A stretch of DNA of 45,198 nucleotides from JAYVFR01 sp043772945 (GTDB lineage Bacteria; Patescibacteriota; JACMRA01): positions 1 to 45,198 of the forward strand of contig JAYVFR010000005.1 of assembly GCA_043772945.1 (NCBI GenBank). The letters are read 5' to 3'. Positions 1-7,358 of this stretch are shown here, piece by piece. The notes beneath the pieces were generated by a model. It did no database searches, had not been told where the DNA came from, and was given only the letters and a program-made list of their open reading frames with translations. A program made the translations under genes and the position numbers. The first letter of the stretch is position 1; each line of letters starts with the position of its first letter.

Positions 1-463
1 ATAGTGTCCTAATTGTCAATAGAATGGGCATGATATTGTGGGGCTGTTAGAAATGGTATGAGAAATTGCTTCTAAATTAGATACAATACTAAATTTAGAC
101 AAAAGTTATTAATATTTTTGTCAAATTGGGTTTTTTTACATTCTTTCTATCAGAATTAATTTGTTTAATGAGAATTAGCACTAGAAACAATTCGTGATCG
201 GCTTGCTAATTATGCCAAATTATAGAAAAGCCACTAAAGAGGTTTGAGTAGCTAAGGAGGTAGAGACTGAGCTAACAGAGCCTGTACTTAGAGCAAGTGA
301 ATTAATTGAAATACCTAGGATTATAACCAAAAAAATAAAAATTGTAGTGCAAATAATTTGCCTAATATTAACAGCCAGTGAGTCATTAGTAAAAAAAGCC
401 ATAAAAAAATTTAGGTGTAGATGAATTAAAAAATAATTGTTTTGTGTTCAAATAAAACACAAG
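1..463. other. Gene-poor left end, possible decayed coding sequence
   Basis: No convincing intact gene is seen here. Two plus-strand stretches read like coding remnants without a start codon: about 178-225 ends in the peptide ALETIRDRLANYAKL and a stop, and about 248-421 stays open for some 57 codons with a charged, helical look. A minus-strand 60-codon frame (220-402) overlaps the second remnant and contains a hydrophobic stretch, but it has no ribosome-binding site and no support. An inverted repeat, TTGTGTT/AACACAA (442-462), sits immediately before the putative promoter of the next gene. Confidence 0.3.
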
Positions 464-492
464 TTGAAAGTACAATCATCAAAAACCATAAC
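464..492 (+). promoter_or_regulatory. Sigma70-like promoter for the 522 gene
   Basis: TTGAAA (464-469) and CATAAC (487-492) are separated by 17 bases. Transcription would begin near 499, about 20 bases before the GTG at 522. A 7-bp inverted repeat (442-462) abuts the -35 box and could be an operator. By-eye prediction only. Confidence 0.4.
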
Positions 493-521
493 TCTTGTCA
501 AAAATGTTTATAAAATTCTAA

Positions 522-944
522 GTGTTTCTTAAACAACAAGTTAATTATCAAACCAACTTTTCACCATCTTATATGGAAACTTTTAGAACCCAACTTCCTA
601 ATAAAGCGGAAGAGCCTTTGCTTATTTATAACCTTCCTAATTCAGAATATATAGAGAAATTAACCGAGGAGTGGCAACTCGCTTTAGGAGTTCTAAACGT
701 TATTAAAATTCCAATTACAATAGAGAAATGGAGCAAGATTACTGGTATTGAGAAATCTGAGCTTTTAATCCTTGCTAAGACTTTCCAAATCCCAACAATT
801 AGCTATAATGATAGACCTGAGTGCTTCCCTAGAGTAAACTTTGATAATCAAAAAATACAAGAAAGCCATAAAGCAATCTCTGTTGAAGTTTTATCAAGTT
901 TAAAAGATTTGAAGGGCTGGAGAAAACAAAGAAATAGAAATTAG
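522..944 (+). CDS. Small protein of unknown function, possible helix-turn-helix
   Basis: I do not recognise this 140-residue soluble protein. Residues about 55-95 could form a helix-turn-helix (segment around ITIEKWSKITGIEKSELLILA), which would fit a small regulator, but this is only an impression from helix spacing. The tail is basic (KGWRKQRNRN). The longest frame starts at GTG 522. An internal ATG at 573 (residue 18) is an alternative, and neither start has a clear Shine-Dalgarno. The gene stands alone, with its own promoter-like sequence upstream and another before the following kinase gene. Confidence 0.55.
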   Translation: MFLKQQVNYQTNFSPSYMETFRTQLPNKAEEPLLIYNLPNSEYIEKLTEEWQLALGVLNVIKIPITIEKWSKITGIEKSELLILAKTFQIPTISYNDRPECFPRVNFDNQKIQESHKAISVEVLSSLKDLKGWRKQRNRN

Positions 945-964
945 TTAGTTTTCTCGTGTTCTTT

Positions 965-994
965 TTGACAAATTAAGTTCTGTGTAATTAGATA
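965..994 (+). promoter_or_regulatory. Sigma70-like promoter for the kinase-cysS pair
   Basis: TTGACA (965-970) is followed after 18 bases by TAGATA (989-994). The predicted start, near 1001, leaves only about 16 bases before the ATG at 1017, with no Shine-Dalgarno in them. Confidence 0.5.
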
Positions 995-1016
995 CAAGCA
1001 TACGCAGACTTTAATT

Positions 1017-1883
1017 ATGAATAATCAAAAAAGTTTTACAATTATCAGAGAATTAGAAGGTTCATTTTCCAGTAAAGTTGAACTTATAAAAGATACAAAT
1101 AATAAATTGTGGGTTCTAAAAACCGTTCCAAAAAATGATGCCGAAGAAATTTATAATGAAAAATATTTCTTGAAAACACTTTCAGACAATAAACTTAATC
1201 CAATTTGTATTTGGAATTTAGATTCTCTGGAGCCAAATCAGCTGATAATTGAATATATTGAAAACAGCAATACAGTAGGCAAAACAATAAATTCAAATGC
1301 TTATAATCTATTAGGTAAAGAAGTTAAAAAAATGCATGGTATAAAGTATGACAAAATATTTAAAATTAATAGCTCCAATCAGAAAGTAGAAGTAAATTGG
1401 AATGATTTTATTTTAAAAGAATTAGAAAAAGGACTAAAAAGAATAGAAACCAAAAAAATTAACTTTACTAATTTAGAAATAAATCAAATTACTACAACTA
1501 TTAATAACTTATCTAAAATTCCTTTATTTGAAATAAGCTTACTGCATTGCGATTTACATTTTAATAACGCTTTATTTACTGATACTGAAAATCCAAAAAT
1601 ATTTCTTTTCGATAAAGGATCGTCAATAATTTCTGGACACCCTTACTATGACTTAGCAATTGCAGTTATAGAATTTCCTTCACTATTTGGTTTAGAAAAA
1701 TCCACCAGTAACTCACAAGAATTATTTTTAAGTTTTGTGGATGGCTATGATTTAAATTTTTGGGAACATGACAGAGAGCTGCTTTTAGATTATGTCTTAC
1801 TAAGATCCATCCAGAGATTAGGTAGTCCATTCAATCCGTACTTAGAGGATTTAATTAAATCAATTTTAAAATATAAAAACTAA
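1017..1883 (+). CDS. Aminoglycoside phosphotransferase-fold (APH) kinase
   Basis: A 288-residue protein with the APH/choline-kinase fold signature. Lys35 in VLKT is the probable ATP-binding lysine. The catalytic loop HCDLHFNN has His177, Asp179 and Asn184 in the HxDxxxxN arrangement. Asp199 in LFDKGS stands for the metal-binding Asp of the DFG-like position, and YYDLA (Asp212 region) matches the motif that follows it. The family phosphorylates small molecules such as aminoglycosides, choline, homoserine or sugars. The substrate cannot be read here, and the first loop has Cys where most members have Gly. It lies 15 bases upstream of cysS and is probably co-transcribed. Resistance should not be assumed from the fold. 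Confidence 0.75.
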   Translation: MNNQKSFTIIRELEGSFSSKVELIKDTNNKLWVLKTVPKNDAEEIYNEKYFLKTLSDNKLNPICIWNLDSLEPNQLIIEYIENSNTVGKTINSNAYNLLGKEVKKMHGIKYDKIFKINSSNQKVEVNWNDFILKELEKGLKRIETKKINFTNLEINQITTTINNLSKIPLFEISLLHCDLHFNNALFTDTENPKIFLFDKGSSIISGHPYYDLAIAVIEFPSLFGLEKSTSNSQELFLSFVDGYDLNFWEHDRELLLDYVLLRSIQRLGSPFNPYLEDLIKSILKYKN

Positions 1884-1898
1884 ATTATAAACCACTAT

Positions 1899-3551
1899 AT
1901 GCCCCAATTTAACTTTTTTGATTCTTATCTCAAACACAACGTAACAATAGACACTGATACTCTACCAGAGGACTACCGCTACAAAATCTATGCCTGTGGC
2001 CCAACTATTTACAGCTACCAGCACCTTGGAAATATGTTTGCCGCTTTCATACCAACTACTATTCGTGATTTGTTGCTTCTAGCGGGAGTTGATGCGGAAC
2101 TTGCAATTAATATAACTGATGTAGGTCACCTAACGGGAGATAACGAAGGGAACGCTGACAGCGGAGAAGACAGAATGCAAAAATCTGCCATTGCTGAAAA
2201 TAAAAGCCCCAAAGAAATTGCCGAATTTTATTTAGCTCACTATCGTAAAAGCCTTGAGCTGTTAAACATTACACTACCAATTAGCCCTTTTAATCCCTTA
2301 GCTAGTAGTTTTATTACTGAGCAGTTAATTTTAGCCCTTACCCTTTTAACAGAGGACAAGGCTTACATGCTTGAGGATGGAATATATTTCGATTCTGAAA
2401 AAAATTCTGAAGCCCTTGAACGTGTTAATAACCTTGCAGGCATGCCAAAAACTAACGGCGATAATTCTTTTCAAAAACGTGAAATTGCAAACACTACTAA
2501 AAATCCAAGTGACTTTGCTATCTGGAAATTTGTAACACCAGACACACTCCAGAAATGGCGAATTGACGACTACACCAGTGCAGGAAACACTCAATTTAAC
2601 GATCAAGTCCTTCTTCTTTTACTAGATTTACAGTATATTATAACGGGCTCTGAATATGTAAGGTTGCAAACTACTTGGGGTTGTCCTGGTTGGCATAGTG
2701 AGTGTGTAGCTATGATTGCTAAAATTCTTGGTCGCAAATATTCAAAGAAAAGAAATCAATTTAGTTTCGGTGATTTTAAAGGTAAAACTCTAATCGATTT
2801 GCACATGGGAGGGATTGAGCATCTTCCACTACATCACCGCAACGAAATTTTACAGTCTGAAGGTCTCGGCTTTCACCTTTCTAAAAATTGGATGCATTGG
2901 CAACATGTTTTAACAGATGGCAAAAAAATCTCAAAAAGCCTTAAAAATACCGTTCTCGTTACAGGAGCTGAAAGTGAGACTGGGTTTAAATCTCTTGAAG
3001 AAATGGAAATTAATCCACTTAGTTATAGAATGTTAATGTTTGAACATTCCTATCAGAGTAGCTGGAACTTTACAATAGATAAGATTACTCAAGCCAGTAG
3101 TCGACTCCTGACTCTACGTAAACAAGTTGGAGCTATGAAAGGCTTTGTTTCAAAAAATAGAATCTATCAGTGCAAAAATCAGAATCCAGAAACTCAAAGT
3201 AAATATTTAGAATTAATTCTCCAAAAAGGTTTAAACAATTGGAATTTGCCACAATTATTAGAAGAGTATCAGAATCAAATTACCATTTGCTATAATAGCA
3301 TGCCAGAGGGGGAGAGTTTTGATAATTTTGATTTGAATTTATTTCACGTTTTAATGACGATTGATACTGAGCTTTTAAAGCTTGATTTATTTAAAGAGCC
3401 TAGTGAAGATGCTATTACTTTAGCTAAAAATCGCCAAAAAGCTAAAGAAAATAAAGATTATAAATTAGCTGATGAAATCCGCAATCAAGCCTCAGAACAA
3501 GGATATCAAATTGATGATTATAAATGGGGTTTTAGCATTTGGCAAGGTTAA
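1899..3551 (+). CDS. cysS: Cysteine--tRNA ligase
   Basis: Charges tRNA-Cys with cysteine in the cytoplasm. The class I signatures are present: HLGN (42-45) as the HIGH motif after CGPT with zinc ligand Cys33, GWHSEC with Cys269, LPLHHRNE for the remaining zinc ligands, and KISKS (343-347). The C-terminal domain ends in the usual helical region (KENKDYKLADEIR). The protein is 550 residues, longer than the roughly 460 of the E. coli enzyme. Much of the excess is an insertion between FAIWK (about 205) and the GWHSEC zinc motif, where ordinary enzymes have a short linker. No Shine-Dalgarno precedes ATG 1899. The gene follows the APH-like kinase by 15 bases and converges on truB, the two stop codons being one base apart. 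Confidence 0.95.
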   Translation: MPQFNFFDSYLKHNVTIDTDTLPEDYRYKIYACGPTIYSYQHLGNMFAAFIPTTIRDLLLLAGVDAELAINITDVGHLTGDNEGNADSGEDRMQKSAIAENKSPKEIAEFYLAHYRKSLELLNITLPISPFNPLASSFITEQLILALTLLTEDKAYMLEDGIYFDSEKNSEALERVNNLAGMPKTNGDNSFQKREIANTTKNPSDFAIWKFVTPDTLQKWRIDDYTSAGNTQFNDQVLLLLLDLQYIITGSEYVRLQTTWGCPGWHSECVAMIAKILGRKYSKKRNQFSFGDFKGKTLIDLHMGGIEHLPLHHRNEILQSEGLGFHLSKNWMHWQHVLTDGKKISKSLKNTVLVTGAESETGFKSLEEMEINPLSYRMLMFEHSYQSSWNFTIDKITQASSRLLTLRKQVGAMKGFVSKNRIYQCKNQNPETQSKYLELILQKGLNNWNLPQLLEEYQNQITICYNSMPEGESFDNFDLNLFHVLMTIDTELLKLDLFKEPSEDAITLAKNRQKAKENKDYKLADEIRNQASEQGYQIDDYKWGFSIWQG

Positions 3552-3552
3552 T

Positions 3553-4317
3553 TTAAGAGGAGACTACCAATTCCTTTAGCTCCAAAGCATCTGATAATAA
3601 ATAAGTTCCAATAGCCGTCCGCTCGAGCGATATCATATATCCAACGGTTCTTAAATGCGTTGCTAAATCTCTGATCAAACTACGAATATAAGTTCCTTTA
3701 GAGCAAATAATTTGTACCTTAAAAATTACAAGTTTAAAACTTTTTTGGGTATCTAAAACTTTTTGCTCCACCACTAGATGCGGATTTTTTTGATACGGTA
3801 CTAGCTTTGAAGCCTGATAAGGTAATTCATCTGGAGATATCAACTTTAATTCAATAACATCAAATTTAATAATTTCAACTTCACGACTTGGAATTTGAAT
3901 CTCCTCTCCTTTCCTAGCTGATTTATAGGCTTTTTTACCATTTACTGAAATTGCCGAATATTGCGGTGGAATCTGCTCAATAACCCCTAGAAAATTTTTA
4001 GAAATTATAGACTTAATTTGCTCTGGATTAATATGAGAAGTGTCTTCAAATTTTTCGGGCCAAAACTCAGTATCAAAACTTTGCGTAGTTGCCCCAAGGC
4101 AAAATGTAGCTATATATGTTTTAGAAAGGTTTTGTAAGCTTTCAATTTTTTTGGTTGCTTTGTTAGTTGCAAGTAACAGCAAGCCAGTTGCTAAAGGGTC
4201 AAGAGTTCCGCAATGACCAATTTTTTTGATTTGTAATTTATTACGCGAGTAAGCCACAACATCAAAACTTGTCCACCCAAGTGGTTTATTAAGGGATATA
4301 ATCGAGTTTTCAAACAT
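3553..4317 (-). CDS. truB: tRNA pseudouridine(55) synthase
   Basis: Converts U55 of the tRNA T-loop to pseudouridine. The N-terminus LNKPLGWTSFDVV and the catalytic motif HCGTLDPLATG are diagnostic, and Asp40 is the catalytic aspartate. The C-terminal part carries the conserved KGTYIRSLIRDLA segment that contributes to the active site. At 254 residues it is a short TruB lacking an extended PUA tail. It is convergent with cysS with essentially no intergenic space. No Shine-Dalgarno is visible before its ATG. Confidence 0.96.
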   Translation of the reverse strand: MFENSIISLNKPLGWTSFDVVAYSRNKLQIKKIGHCGTLDPLATGLLLLATNKATKKIESLQNLSKTYIATFCLGATTQSFDTEFWPEKFEDTSHINPEQIKSIISKNFLGVIEQIPPQYSAISVNGKKAYKSARKGEEIQIPSREVEIIKFDVIELKLISPDELPYQASKLVPYQKNPHLVVEQKVLDTQKSFKLVIFKVQIICSKGTYIRSLIRDLATHLRTVGYMISLERTAIGTYLLSDALELKELVVSS

Positions 4318-4452
4318 GTTGGAATTTTAAAAATAGGTTGGAATTTATTTTTTTAGTTAAGTATTAAACTACTATTTAAAAGGCGGATAGAGAATTAAGA
4401 TGGACAAAAATATAGTTGACTTATTTCAACATATAGCATATTACTTTAACTA

Positions 4453-4506
4453 CTACTAATAGCTTATTTTGTTTTTTAACATTGAAATATATATTAGTAT
4501 TAGTAG
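4453..4506. repeat. Inverted repeat upstream of the 4549 gene
   Basis: CTACTAATA (4453-4461) is repeated inverted as TATTAGTAG (4498-4506), just before the -10 region of the 4549 gene. It lies in the otherwise featureless, very AT-rich 230-base gap after truB. It could be an operator or a hairpin; no function is assigned. Confidence 0.35.
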
Positions 4507-4531
4507 ATTTTTAAAAAATTTTATTAATTGT

Positions 4532-4537
4532 TATAAT
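4532..4537 (+). promoter_or_regulatory. Perfect -10 box, near-leaderless start
   Basis: TATAAT at 4532-4537 predicts transcription from about 4544, only five bases before the ATG at 4549. The -35 region is a T-rich sequence without a good TTGACA match. Confidence 0.5.
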
Positions 4538-4548
4538 ACACTATTTAT

Positions 4549-4815
4549 ATGTCCACTTTAACTTTCGTTCGCCCTAGTACTAGTTTAATGGCTTTAGCTA
4601 AATTAATTGTTTATGGCCCAAGAAGTAAATATTTTACAGTTAGTGAAAAATTAATTGCATTTCGTCAAAAAAAATCTAAAGACAGTCAAATGCAAATTAT
4701 AAATGATAAAGAATCTTCTCAAATCATTCAAAGACTTCTAAACTACAAACAGAGAAAAATTAACGAGCATATTGTTCATTTAGCTACAATCAAATCCGCT
4801 CATAAATTAGCTTAA
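4549..4815 (+). CDS. Small basic protein of unknown function
   Basis: An 88-residue, Lys/Arg-rich soluble protein that I do not recognise. Its middle and C-terminal parts (about 30-88) look fully helical. The case for a real gene is its position between a perfect -10 box five to twelve bases upstream and an intrinsic terminator 27 bases downstream, so it seems to be transcribed alone. There is no Shine-Dalgarno, and the mRNA would be nearly leaderless. Confidence 0.6.
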   Translation: MSTLTFVRPSTSLMALAKLIVYGPRSKYFTVSEKLIAFRQKKSKDSQMQIINDKESSQIIQRLLNYKQRKINEHIVHLATIKSAHKLA

Positions 4816-4841
4816 GCATCTAATCAATCGTTAGATTAATT

Positions 4842-4874
4842 CCAGATATTTTTTAATATTCTGGTTTTTTTTGG
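4842..4874 (+). terminator. Intrinsic terminator after the 4549 gene
   Basis: CCAGATATT and AATATTCTGG form a stem around a short T loop, followed by eight T. A second small stem, ATCTAA/TTAGAT (4818-4836), lies between the stop codon and the terminator. Confidence 0.65.
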
Positions 4875-4945
4875 TTTTCCCCTTGCCAAAAGTTAATTAG
4901 GGTGTTTTTTTAAAGAAGGTCATTAAGTAATTATGGAGAATTTCA

Positions 4946-5578
4946 ATGCAAAGTGAAACAGATATTCAAGTGAGCAACCAAACATCTTTTTTAAACTTAT
5001 TTGGAGTTTACTTCTACCTCGATAAAAATAAAAAACTGCAATTAGAGCTACAAAGACAAAAAGATTCCTATTCTGAAATTGTACAAACTCTAATAGTCGA
5101 GCCACTGAGATTTTATCAATGGATTAAAAAAACATTTTTAAAAACTTTCTTTCCGACTCTATACCGCGAAACAGTTTTCCAAACTCTCAACAATTATCAT
5201 TTTGGGTGGTTAAAGTATTTAGTTTGTGCGGAGCTAAAAGAATTTTGGGAAAGTAAAGATGCTAAACTTCAATCTGACACACCTGATTTAAACGGAGAGT
5301 TTATAACAGCCTCTAAAAACAGAATAGTAGCTTTAAAACAACATTTATTTAAAGCCGAGCTGGGTTTAGTCAATGGAATTGAGCATTATCCAGACATTCC
5401 GCTTGAGCTATTAATTCTAGACACAAGTCAAAAAATTGCTTTTGAAGCCCTAACAGGAATAACCGTTTCCCACTTTACTATTAAACACAACACTAGCGAG
5501 CAAATTAAGTTGCTAGAAAAGTCAGATGAGCTAGATCACTTGCCAGATTGGGCAACATCTTATTTGACAAGATTCTAA
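4946..5578 (+). CDS. Protein of unknown function, 210 aa
   Basis: Not recognised. It is a soluble-looking protein rich in aromatic residues. A GGAG (4936-4939) six bases before ATG 4946 gives it one of the few clear Shine-Dalgarno sequences in the window. There is a hydrophobic/aromatic patch near residues 50-75 but no confident membrane segment. It is preceded by the 4549-gene terminator and followed by the small 5633 frame, whose message ends at the terminator at 5847. The two could therefore form one transcript. Confidence 0.65.
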   Translation: MQSETDIQVSNQTSFLNLFGVYFYLDKNKKLQLELQRQKDSYSEIVQTLIVEPLRFYQWIKKTFLKTFFPTLYRETVFQTLNNYHFGWLKYLVCAELKEFWESKDAKLQSDTPDLNGEFITASKNRIVALKQHLFKAELGLVNGIEHYPDIPLELLILDTSQKIAFEALTGITVSHFTIKHNTSEQIKLLEKSDELDHLPDWATSYLTRF

Positions 5579-5632
5579 TTTTCTTTCTTTTCTATAGGTG
5601 TCCTATTCAATCCATTTCGGAGAATATTTCCC

Positions 5633-5806
5633 ATGTTACAAGCAACAGTATTGGCATCAAGCACCTGTCCTGACTGCCAGGATGACGGAGGGCACAATTT
5701 CTCTCCCAAAGTTTTTAAGACCTGGCTTTCGAATAACCTTTTTGGTTGCGGACCAAAAATCTGCGTACTTTTCGGATCTTCTGCGCTTCGCCCTACCCTC
5801 GATTAA
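5633..5806 (+). CDS. Four-cysteine small protein, 57 aa (or a structured RNA)
   Basis: An ATG at 5633, ten bases after GGAG (5619-5622), opens a 57-codon frame with two cysteine pairs, CPDC (about 12-15) and CGPKIC (about 39-44), and WLSNNLFG between them. The pairs suggest a small zinc-binding or disulfide-bonded peptide. An overlapping frame from GTG 5598 to 5822 is longer (74 codons) but has no cysteine pattern and a weaker start. The base composition is clearly less AT-rich than the surroundings, and a 5-bp hairpin (TCCTG/CAGGA) lies inside, so a non-coding RNA is a live alternative. Its transcript would end at the terminator at 5847. Confidence 0.4.
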   Translation: MLQATVLASSTCPDCQDDGGHNFSPKVFKTWLSNNLFGCGPKICVLFGSSALRPTLD

Positions 5807-5846
5807 AACTATTTATTATTAAAGATTTTAGTTTTAATTACCCTTC

Positions 5847-5879
5847 AACCACCTTTGATTCATTCAGGTGGTTTTTTTT
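5847..5879 (+). terminator. Strong intrinsic terminator
   Basis: AACCACCT (5847-5854) pairs with AGGTGGTT (5866-5873), followed by a T run. It ends the transcript carrying the 4946 gene and/or the 5633 frame. Confidence 0.85.
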
Positions 5880-5946
5880 ATGAGTAGAAAACAGTAATGA
5901 TGTTTTTAAACAGTGTTTGAATCCAAATCACAAATATCATGGAGCA

Positions 5947-6507
5947 ATGGTGGATAAAGCTCAATTAGTTCTAGAGTTGACTGTTCCAGCCTACTTCACA
6001 GCCCTTAACGCTACAGTTAGTGGTCTAGAAAACGGTGTTTTAAACCCAAATAGTTTCCCTAGCCTTGAGCAAGCTCAAAATTTTCTTATGAGATATATCT
6101 GTGGATATCCACATTTACTGAGAATAAATAAGTTCTATCCTCGCGATTATCAGACTAATGATGCTATCAAAGCTTTTGAGTTAATCAGAGGCGATACTTC
6201 AATCCAATTCTCTGAAAGAGAATATCAAGAAAGACTGAGTTACGCTAATGGTTTGCTATTAACCAACCAAGGTGCTCAAATTTGGATCCCTGTTAGTCTT
6301 GGACTTGAAAACGCTTTAGTTCAAATGTCACAAGGAGGTTTATTTCTTCATGGAAAGTGGAGAGGTGACCTAATGCTAAAACAGCCGTTGAGTTATTTCA
6401 CTCAGTTTGCTGTGATTATAAACTCGCTGTTTGTTGAAAATAATAACCGATTACCTAACAGTCCGAATGAATTAGCCATGCTAATCTCTAGATTGATGAA
6501 CTCCTAG
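5947..6507 (+). CDS. Protein of unknown function, about 186 aa
   Basis: Not recognised. It is a globular, non-membrane protein without obvious catalytic motifs. The frame can be extended to a TTG at 5917 (196 residues), but that start has no ribosome-binding site. ATG 5947 has a GGAG only two bases upstream, and GTG 5950 is spaced better from it, so the start is uncertain by about ten residues. It is bounded by intrinsic terminators on both sides (5847 and 6523) and is therefore a single-gene transcript. The promoter was not identified. Confidence 0.6.
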   Translation: MVDKAQLVLELTVPAYFTALNATVSGLENGVLNPNSFPSLEQAQNFLMRYICGYPHLLRINKFYPRDYQTNDAIKAFELIRGDTSIQFSEREYQERLSYANGLLLTNQGAQIWIPVSLGLENALVQMSQGGLFLHGKWRGDLMLKQPLSYFTQFAVIINSLFVENNNRLPNSPNELAMLISRLMNS

Positions 6508-6522
6508 AGTTTAAAACCTACA

Positions 6523-6553
6523 CCAACTAGAATCAATCTGGTTGGTTTTTTTT
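6523..6553 (+). terminator. Intrinsic terminator
   Basis: CCAACTAG (6523-6530) pairs imperfectly with CTGGTTGG (6538-6545), followed by eight T. It ends the 5947 gene and separates it from the convergent 6569 gene. Confidence 0.8.
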
Positions 6554-6568
6554 ATGCAAAAATTAGTG

Positions 6569-7312
6569 TTAGTATCCTAAATTTACATATTTAGACCAAT
6601 AGTCCAAACTATTTACATTATTAACTTGAACAAACTGAATTGTCAGATAAATATTTAAAATCACTAAACAAAACCCAATAAAAGCTTCTTGCCCTGAACC
6701 TGTTTTAAATAATTTCAAACCCATTTTCTTTTTAATTGGATAAAATAAAGGAACTCCTTCAATAGTAACAAAATCCCCTACAATATGAGCCAAGTAACCG
6801 ATAACTAGTAATTGGTAAATTTGATTGCTCATTTGATTATTCCAAACTAAAAATATTAAAATTGCCAAAAAAATATACAAAACCACTGTAACAATTTTTA
6901 AAAGCCACTTAATTTGTTTTTGTTGGATTAAATTTTTGCTATAATCATCTATTTTATTAATATTGTGATGAAGTATTTTTTCTAATAAATATACACCAAA
7001 TACAGCCCCGAAAACCCCAAAATACCTAAAGTATTGATACTGGCTTCCAAGTAACAAATATATTCCCCCAGTAAACAAAAAAGCCCCGAAAAAAGAATGA
7101 GTAATACCTCTGTGAGGAAGCATTTTACCAACGGGTTTAAACCACCTGCCAAGCTCACTACCAGGGTGATCAATATCAGGTAAAACCCCTGCAAAAATCA
7201 CAAAAATAATCAAAGGCAAAAAAAATGGCTCCTTAAAATAAAGCGACAAACCAAGAGCCGTTGCAGAGGCTAAAGTAGCATGATTAAAAGCAAGCATATT
7301 ACACAACAACAT
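6569..7312 (-). CDS. YdjM-type membrane-bound metal-dependent hydrolase
   Basis: A 247-residue polytopic inner-membrane protein of the YdjM (LexA-binding, inner membrane-associated putative hydrolase) family. The family's metal-ligand motifs are present: His11 in the N-terminal helix, LPDIDHPGS (Asp46, Asp48, His49), PHRGITHS (His67, His72) and GYLAHIVGDFVT in the C-terminal half. About six hydrophobic segments separate them. The E. coli relative is induced by DNA damage, and its substrate is unknown. A second ATG (residue 6) is possible. The gene lies 46 bases downstream of dprA on the same strand and is probably co-transcribed with it. Confidence 0.85.
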   Translation of the reverse strand: MLLCNMLAFNHATLASATALGLSLYFKEPFFLPLIIFVIFAGVLPDIDHPGSELGRWFKPVGKMLPHRGITHSFFGAFLFTGGIYLLLGSQYQYFRYFGVFGAVFGVYLLEKILHHNINKIDDYSKNLIQQKQIKWLLKIVTVVLYIFLAILIFLVWNNQMSNQIYQLLVIGYLAHIVGDFVTIEGVPLFYPIKKKMGLKLFKTGSGQEAFIGFCLVILNIYLTIQFVQVNNVNSLDYWSKYVNLGY

Positions 7313-7358
7313 GGGTTAGAATAAACTATAATGTCAAAATTCTAATTTATCTACCCTT

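Noticed and set aside
220..402. Minus-strand 60-codon frame with a hydrophobic segment
   Set aside because: No ribosome-binding site or promoter, and it overlaps a more plausible plus-strand remnant; the hydrophobic look comes from AT-rich antisense codons.
5598..5822. 74-codon frame from GTG 5598
   Set aside because: It overlaps the 57-codon ATG frame, which has a better start and a cysteine-pair pattern; the GTG has no Shine-Dalgarno.
6100..6113. TGTGGATATCCACA palindrome resembling two overlapping DnaA boxes
   Set aside because: It lies inside a coding region encoding CGYPH, is isolated, and is some 37 kb from dnaA; a single chance palindrome is more likely.
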